This document shows positions 32,659 through 36,594 of a DNA stretch of 36,594 nt, one piece after another. A program made the position numbers and the translations under genes. Source of the DNA: Micavibrio sp. UBA2638 (lineage in GTDB: Bacteria > Pseudomonadota > Alphaproteobacteria > Micavibrionales > Micavibrionaceae); NCBI GenBank assembly GCA_002359735.1, contig DENS01000004.1, positions 1 through 36,594 of the forward strand, in the 5' to 3' direction. The notes beneath the pieces were generated by a model. The model did no database searches. It worked only from the letters and a program-made list of their open reading frames with translations, and was not told where the DNA came from. The stretch's first letter is position 1. Every line of letters begins with the position of its first letter.

Positions 32659-33780
32659 TTAAACGCGCTGGGGCAACGTGGCAAGGCGCCCGCCGGTTAA
32701 GGGTTCCGGCACGCCCGTGGTTCCGGGCAGGCTGATCGGTAATTGCTTACGGCAGCGCACCGCCAGATACCCGAAGCATTCGGCCTCGGTCGCATCGCCG
32801 TCCCATCCCAAAACATCGACATCATAAACATCGCAGCGTAACTCCTCTTTCAGCCGCTGCATCATTGTTTTGTTATGCCGACCACCGCCACATACATAGA
32901 TGGCCGCGGGCTTGGCCGGAATATGGTCAAAGGCTCGCACAACGCCCTGCACGCTAAACTCCAGTAACGTGGCCAGCGCATCTTCCACCGACAGGCCAAC
33001 CAGCCCCTTGGCCAAAGGCCCCATAACGGCCACATCCCATTCATTGCGGTCCAGTGATTTGGGCGGCGGCGCGGCAAAATAACCATCGCTCATCCATTGC
33101 ATTACCGCCAGCTCATCGACGCTCCCCACTGCGGCCAGGGCCCCGTCCGGGTCATAATCCAGCGCCAGATGACGTTTCGCATAATCATCCATCATCGCAT
33201 TGCCTGTGCCGGTATCAAAGGCAATGATGTGCTCTTCGTCATGGCCAATCCATGTAATATTTGCCACGCCGCCAATATTTAACAAGGCGGCGGGACGGGG
33301 CATTTTGGCATCCCTGACCCGCGCGGCATGGTACAGCGGAGCCAAAGGCGCGCCCTGCCCGCCCGCGCTGACATCACGCTGACGAAAATCATGCACGACA
33401 TCGGTTTGGGTTTCTTGTGCCAATAAATCCGCATCACCAATCTGCACCGTTATTTTTCTGCCGGTGTCATGCAAAATTGTCTGGCCATGAAAACCAATAA
33501 CATCCGGTTTATACTCTGGATAAAGCGCCATTAAGCGTTTCACCAAATCGGCATGCGCCAGTGTCATGGCGCGCTCGGCCTGTTTACCCGCATCATCCAG
33601 TCGCTCTTGCCCGAAACAGGCCCGCAAGGTCTGGCGCAAATCCAGCGCATAGGGCTCATGCAAAAAACCGATGGGCTCTACCTTATGCATACCATCGGTT
33701 CGCAACAGGGCGGCGTCAACGCCATCCAGTGATGTTCCGCTCATTAATCCAATTGCTGTATAGACTTTTTGTTTTTCCAC
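32659..33780 (-). CDS. anmK: Anhydro-N-acetylmuramic acid kinase
   Basis: A 373-residue enzyme of cell-wall recycling, which cleaves and phosphorylates 1,6-anhydroMurNAc to MurNAc-6-phosphate using ATP. N-terminal IGLMSGTSLDGVDAAL (10-25) is the phosphate-binding signature of the family. VIGFHGQTILHD, VHDFRQRDVSAGGQGAPLAPLYH and LLNIGGVANITWI are also conserved. The catalytic Asp is D189 in FDTGTGNAMMDDY, and VCGGGRHNKTMM closes the second lobe. The GTG start at 33780 is the only reasonable start before the signature. It is only 15 nt from the divergent tyrS start, so its promoter must overlap that gene or the tiny gap. Confidence 0.94.
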   Translation of the reverse strand: MEKQKVYTAIGLMSGTSLDGVDAALLRTDGMHKVEPIGFLHEPYALDLRQTLRACFGQERLDDAGKQAERAMTLAHADLVKRLMALYPEYKPDVIGFHGQTILHDTGRKITVQIGDADLLAQETQTDVVHDFRQRDVSAGGQGAPLAPLYHAARVRDAKMPRPAALLNIGGVANITWIGHDEEHIIAFDTGTGNAMMDDYAKRHLALDYDPDGALAAVGSVDELAVMQWMSDGYFAAPPPKSLDRNEWDVAVMGPLAKGLVGLSVEDALATLLEFSVQGVVRAFDHIPAKPAAIYVCGGGRHNKTMMQRLKEELRCDVYDVDVLGWDGDATEAECFGYLAVRCRKQLPISLPGTTGVPEPLTGGRLATLPQRV

Positions 33781-33795
33781 GCTTATATAATCCCT
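33761..33795. promoter_or_regulatory. 15-nt anmK-tyrS divergent gap with TATAAT box
   Basis: TATAAT (33786-33791) lies in the gap, 4 nt before ATG 33796 of tyrS. A poor -35 candidate TAGACT (33761-33766, 19-bp spacer) lies inside anmK. Its partly palindromic TTATATAA could also serve anmK in the opposite direction. No ribosome site is present before either gene, consistent with leaderless starts. Confidence 0.4.
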
Positions 33796-35070
33796 ATGAC
33801 AGATAAAACCTACAAATCAGAATTTTTAAACATTTTAAAGGAACGCGGGTTCATACACCAGTGTTCTGATTTCGATGCGCTGGATGCAAAATTGATGGAA
33901 GGGCCGCAAAGCGCCTATATCGGTTTTGATGCGACGGCAAAATCACTGCATATCGGTAATTTGACCGGCATTATGATGCTGTATTGGTTTCAACAAACCG
34001 GGCACAAGGCCATCACATTGATGGGCGGCGGCACCTCAAAAATCGGTGATCCCTCGTTCAAGGATGAACAGCGCAACCTGATGGATGATGCCACAATCGA
34101 CGATAACATCGCGAATATCCAGTCTACCTGTTTCAAACAATTTCTGGACTATGATGGCACATCCGGCGTCAAACATGCGGCCATGATGGTGAACAACAAT
34201 GACTGGCTGGACGGTCTAAAATACCTTGAATTTCTGCGCGATTACGGGCGTTATTTCACCGTGAACCGTATGCTCAGCTTCGACAGCGTAAAACAAAGGC
34301 TGGAACGCGAAAGCCCGCTTTCCTTGCTGGAATTCAACTATATGGTCATGCAAGGGTATGACTTCCTTGAACTGCACCGCCGCCATGGAACAATCCTGCA
34401 GATGGGCGGGTCCGACCAATGGGGTAACATTATCAACGGCGTTGATCTGGCGCACAAATCCGACCGCGCGCAGTTATTCGCCCTGACCGCGCCGCTTTTG
34501 ACCACCCCGGATGGCAAAAAAATGGGCAAAACGGTGAACGGGGCGGTCTGGTTAAACGCTGCATTGTTACCGCCCTATGATTATTACCAATACTGGCGCA
34601 ATGTCGATGATGTTATGGTCGGGTCGCTGCTGCGGCGCTTTACGATTTTGCCCATGGACGAGATCCGCAAATTAGAGGCGCTGGAAGGGGCGGAAATCAA
34701 CGAAGCCAAAAAGATTCTGGCCTTTGAAGCCACCAAAATCTGTCACGGGGAGACAGCCGCGCAAGAAGCCGCCGCAACCGCCGCCAAGGTTTTTGAACAG
34801 GGCGGGGTTGGCGATGATTTACCCTCGATCGAGATTGACGCCACCAGATTGGGCCAGGGCATATCGGTACTGGATTTATTCGTTGAAACCGGCCTGGTTG
34901 AATCCAAGGGCGAGGCCAAGCGCCTGATCAAAGGCGGCGGCGCCCGTATCAACGACAACAAAATCGAAGATCAGGATCTGAGCGCCACCAATGCCGATTT
35001 AACAGATAAAGGGCACATCAAACTCTCGGCGGGCAAAAAGAAACACGCCCTTGTTAAAATGAAGGTGTAA
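33796..35070 (+). CDS. tyrS: Tyrosyl-tRNA synthetase
   Basis: A 424-residue class I aminoacyl-tRNA synthetase that charges tRNA-Tyr. The HIGH-type motif is LHIGNLTG (51-58) and the KMSKS-type motif is KMGKT (242-246). The tyrosine-binding segments AYIGFDATA, LEFNYMVMQGYDFLEL and QMGGSDQWGNIINGVDL are standard. A C-terminal S4 RNA-binding domain (about 345-424: VLDLFVETGLVESKGEAKRLIKGGGARIND) binds the tRNA. ATG 33796 is preferred to an in-frame start 27 nt upstream because it gives the usual N-terminus; no ribosome site is visible. The last codons are duplicated after the stop (see the repeat entry). Confidence 0.96.
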   Translation: MTDKTYKSEFLNILKERGFIHQCSDFDALDAKLMEGPQSAYIGFDATAKSLHIGNLTGIMMLYWFQQTGHKAITLMGGGTSKIGDPSFKDEQRNLMDDATIDDNIANIQSTCFKQFLDYDGTSGVKHAAMMVNNNDWLDGLKYLEFLRDYGRYFTVNRMLSFDSVKQRLERESPLSLLEFNYMVMQGYDFLELHRRHGTILQMGGSDQWGNIINGVDLAHKSDRAQLFALTAPLLTTPDGKKMGKTVNGAVWLNAALLPPYDYYQYWRNVDDVMVGSLLRRFTILPMDEIRKLEALEGAEINEAKKILAFEATKICHGETAAQEAAATAAKVFEQGGVGDDLPSIEIDATRLGQGISVLDLFVETGLVESKGEAKRLIKGGGARINDNKIEDQDLSATNADLTDKGHIKLSAGKKKHALVKMKV

Positions 35071-35090
35071 AAGTTAAAATGAAGGCGTAA
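35053..35090 (+). repeat. 18-bp direct repeat of the tyrS 3' end
   Basis: The last 18 bases of tyrS, including the stop codon (35053-35070), are repeated 2 nt later (35073-35090) with one T-to-C change. The copy reads Val-Lys-Met-Lys-Ala-stop in the same register as the gene end would if shifted by 20 nt. It looks like a small local duplication. Confidence 0.9.
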
Positions 35091-35171
35091 ACCCCTCAAA
35101 AAAGCACCGCACAGGCATATAGCCTGGGCTGAGGCTGACATAACAGTTTGGGCTTTATTGATATACCGTCA

Positions 35172-36594
35172 TTATTCAAATAAAACGCGGCGCAAAATTC
35201 CCGGCGTTAAAACCGAAAGCGGATTGACCGAAATATCGGGCTCTTGGGAATCCCCCTTCATACTATAGGTCGCCGCAAAAACCGCCCCTGTCCCACCGGT
35301 CAAAATATCCCCCAGAAGCGGAATAGATCCAATCGCCTTGTTGATCCCGGACAGCGGGATAATCGTGCCCGACACATCAACCTTTTGCGCAGCATTATCG
35401 AATACCCCGTCAAAAGTCAGCCCCAGCGCGTTGCCTGATGTCCGGCCATCTTTCAACACAAGCAAAGCACCGCGCTTGCGATAAAGCCAGTCAAACTTGG
35501 CCTCCAGCTTGGAAAAGGATAACCCCTCCCCGTCCAGCGTCGCCATAATCCCAGGCAAAGACATGGCGCCAATCAACTGCGCCAAAGCAGGCGCATCGAC
35601 AACGCGAAAATTCGTAATCTCGGCCACGCCGATCAAATTGCGATCATAAACGCCGCGGATCGGCTCCCCATAGATCACGAGCTTGCCGCCGCGAATGCTT
35701 TTGTAAACATCAAAAGCCCGCAGCGCGGCCCCGGCATCATCGGCCTCTAAACGAAAGGTTCGCACCCCTTGCGCATTCGGCTTATACCGCAGATAAATAT
35801 CCCCCTCGCCGGCAATGCCATCCATCTCCAGCTGGTTAAACCGCCCCTGATCATCAATATCGGCATAAATTTTACCGTATTGGATGGTTTCTAAATCGGC
35901 GCTGCGCATCTGATCCATGGAAATGGATAAAATGGTCGGCGGATCTTCATAAACCTGATTTTCACCCCGGTCTTCCTTATCCAGAAACGGGCGCAAATCT
36001 AAAAACGCCCCATCCATAACAATTTTCATTTGCCCGGACGGTGTAAAATCAATATTGGCGTTGGAAATTGTTTCCCCCAAAACAAAGCGGCTGATCCTGG
36101 CTGAATCCACCTCGGTCGTCTTGCCGCTTCCCCGAAAGACAATATCGGTCTTGTCCAATTTGAAATTCGGGGCCTCCGCCGTCAAATTCGTAATGCGGCG
36201 CAGCTCATTATTATCAAGATGCGCCTTTAAACGAGCGCTGGCCTTGGCCCCGGGCTGTTTATCATATTGAAAGGACTGAATAAAAAAACGGGCCGCCGAA
36301 GCATCAACACTGACATCCACCTCGGCCTTATTGCCCGGAAGCCCGGTATACACCAGATCGGCCGCGGCGCTGCCTTCAATAAAACTGCTCAGATCAATAC
36401 CAAAATGATCACGCAATTCCGGGTCCACGGTGATGGACGCCTTGGCACGGTGCCGGAACGGCTTTCCGGTGGAATCGATATATTCCTGCCAATCAAAAAC
36501 AACGGGACGCCCGGATAATGCGCCCTGACCGCTCACCGTGTAGCGTTCATTATTGACCTGCACCGTGAACGGCCCGCCGCTGATCGGCAGCCCC
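35172..36594 (-). CDS. AsmA-like / DUF3971 (YhdP-type) envelope protein, C-terminal part
   Basis: The C-terminal 474 residues of a larger protein whose 5' part lies beyond the right edge: the frame is open to the last base, reading LPISGGPFTVQVNNERYTVSG at the edge, and no true start is visible. The repeating beta-rich pattern (FRLEADDAGAALRAFDVYKSIRGGKLVIYG, ITNFRVVDAPALAQLIGAMSLPGI, GLSFSKLEAKFDWLYRKRGALLVLKDG) and the ending GSIPLLGDILTGGTGAVFAATYSMKGD...SVNPLSVLTPGILRRVLFE are typical of AsmA-like/DUF3971 C-termini. YhdP-type proteins form long periplasmic bridges that carry phospholipids between membranes. It is convergent with tyrS, 101 nt away. Confidence 0.9.
   Translation of the reverse strand, partial: GLPISGGPFTVQVNNERYTVSGQGALSGRPVVFDWQEYIDSTGKPFRHRAKASITVDPELRDHFGIDLSSFIEGSAAADLVYTGLPGNKAEVDVSVDASAARFFIQSFQYDKQPGAKASARLKAHLDNNELRRITNLTAEAPNFKLDKTDIVFRGSGKTTEVDSARISRFVLGETISNANIDFTPSGQMKIVMDGAFLDLRPFLDKEDRGENQVYEDPPTILSISMDQMRSADLETIQYGKIYADIDDQGRFNQLEMDGIAGEGDIYLRYKPNAQGVRTFRLEADDAGAALRAFDVYKSIRGGKLVIYGEPIRGVYDRNLIGVAEITNFRVVDAPALAQLIGAMSLPGIMATLDGEGLSFSKLEAKFDWLYRKRGALLVLKDGRTSGNALGLTFDGVFDNAAQKVDVSGTIIPLSGINKAIGSIPLLGDILTGGTGAVFAATYSMKGDSQEPDISVNPLSVLTPGILRRVLFE

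Noticed and set aside
1..36594. Mobile element, prophage or CRISPR array
   Set aside because: No transposase, integrase, terminal repeat pair, spacer array or tRNA-flanking attachment site was seen on either strand.

Overview
The window looks like ordinary chromosomal DNA of a Gram-negative alphaproteobacterium, about half G+C. The basis is the mix of genes: an OxyR/AhpC/AhpD peroxide module, an AsmA-like envelope protein, MnmD/MnmC tRNA modification genes, a TrhO rhodanese, an ECF sigma factor operon with a CnrX-like sensor, and a CheD-family protein. A Micavibrio-like lineage would fit, but that is inference; no rRNA or other phylogenetic marker is present. There is no phage, insertion sequence, integrase, CRISPR array or tRNA. 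Genes are dense on both strands, with many 1-20 nt overlaps and several TTG or GTG starts.

Layout, left to right. 1-6.9 kb: a RimK-type ATP-grasp ligase (-), a 1458-residue exported LamG/DUF1566 modular protein (+), a TetR regulator (+) with a nearby 15-bp palindrome, and glyoxalase I (-). 7-11.4 kb: an MscS channel, then the peroxide module ahpC-ahpD (-) divergent from oxyR (+), with a 20-bp perfect palindrome between them, then an unrecognised gene behind a hexanucleotide repeat. 11.5-13.4 kb: a trhO-acylphosphatase-GST operon. 13.4-15.2 kb (-): an envelope-stress or metal-type operon of EF-hand protein, ECF sigma factor, small membrane anti-sigma candidate and periplasmic metal-resistance/CnrX-like protein. 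15.3-18.6 kb: a glutamate/aspartate-type cation symporter, an AMIN-domain lipoprotein (-) and a small multi-pass membrane protein. 18.7-21.7 kb (-): mnmD-mnmC as two overlapping genes followed by a WecA-like transferase. 21.7-24.6 kb: an M3 oligopeptidase, a 466-nt gap that probably encodes a minus-strand small RNA, and an unrecognised small protein. 24.6-29.4 kb (-): a CtlX-like citrulline/arginine hydrolase paired with a CheD-like protein lacking its catalytic Cys and His, then sterol desaturase-family hydroxylase/GDP-fucose synthase (overlapping), and a long-form threonylcarbamoyl-AMP synthase. 29.5-32.6 kb: a 1009-residue ankyrin-like/GNAT protein of unknown role. 32.6-36.6 kb: anmK (-) and tyrS (+), whose start codons are only 15 nt apart, and the C-terminal part of an AsmA-like protein running off the right edge.

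The least ordinary pieces are the ankyrin/GNAT giant, the CheD pseudoenzyme next to a guanidino-group hydrolase, the EF-hand/sigma/CnrX-like operon, and the predicted small RNA at about 23.84-23.98 kb. All functional statements come from motif reading and memory of the families; no database search was run.
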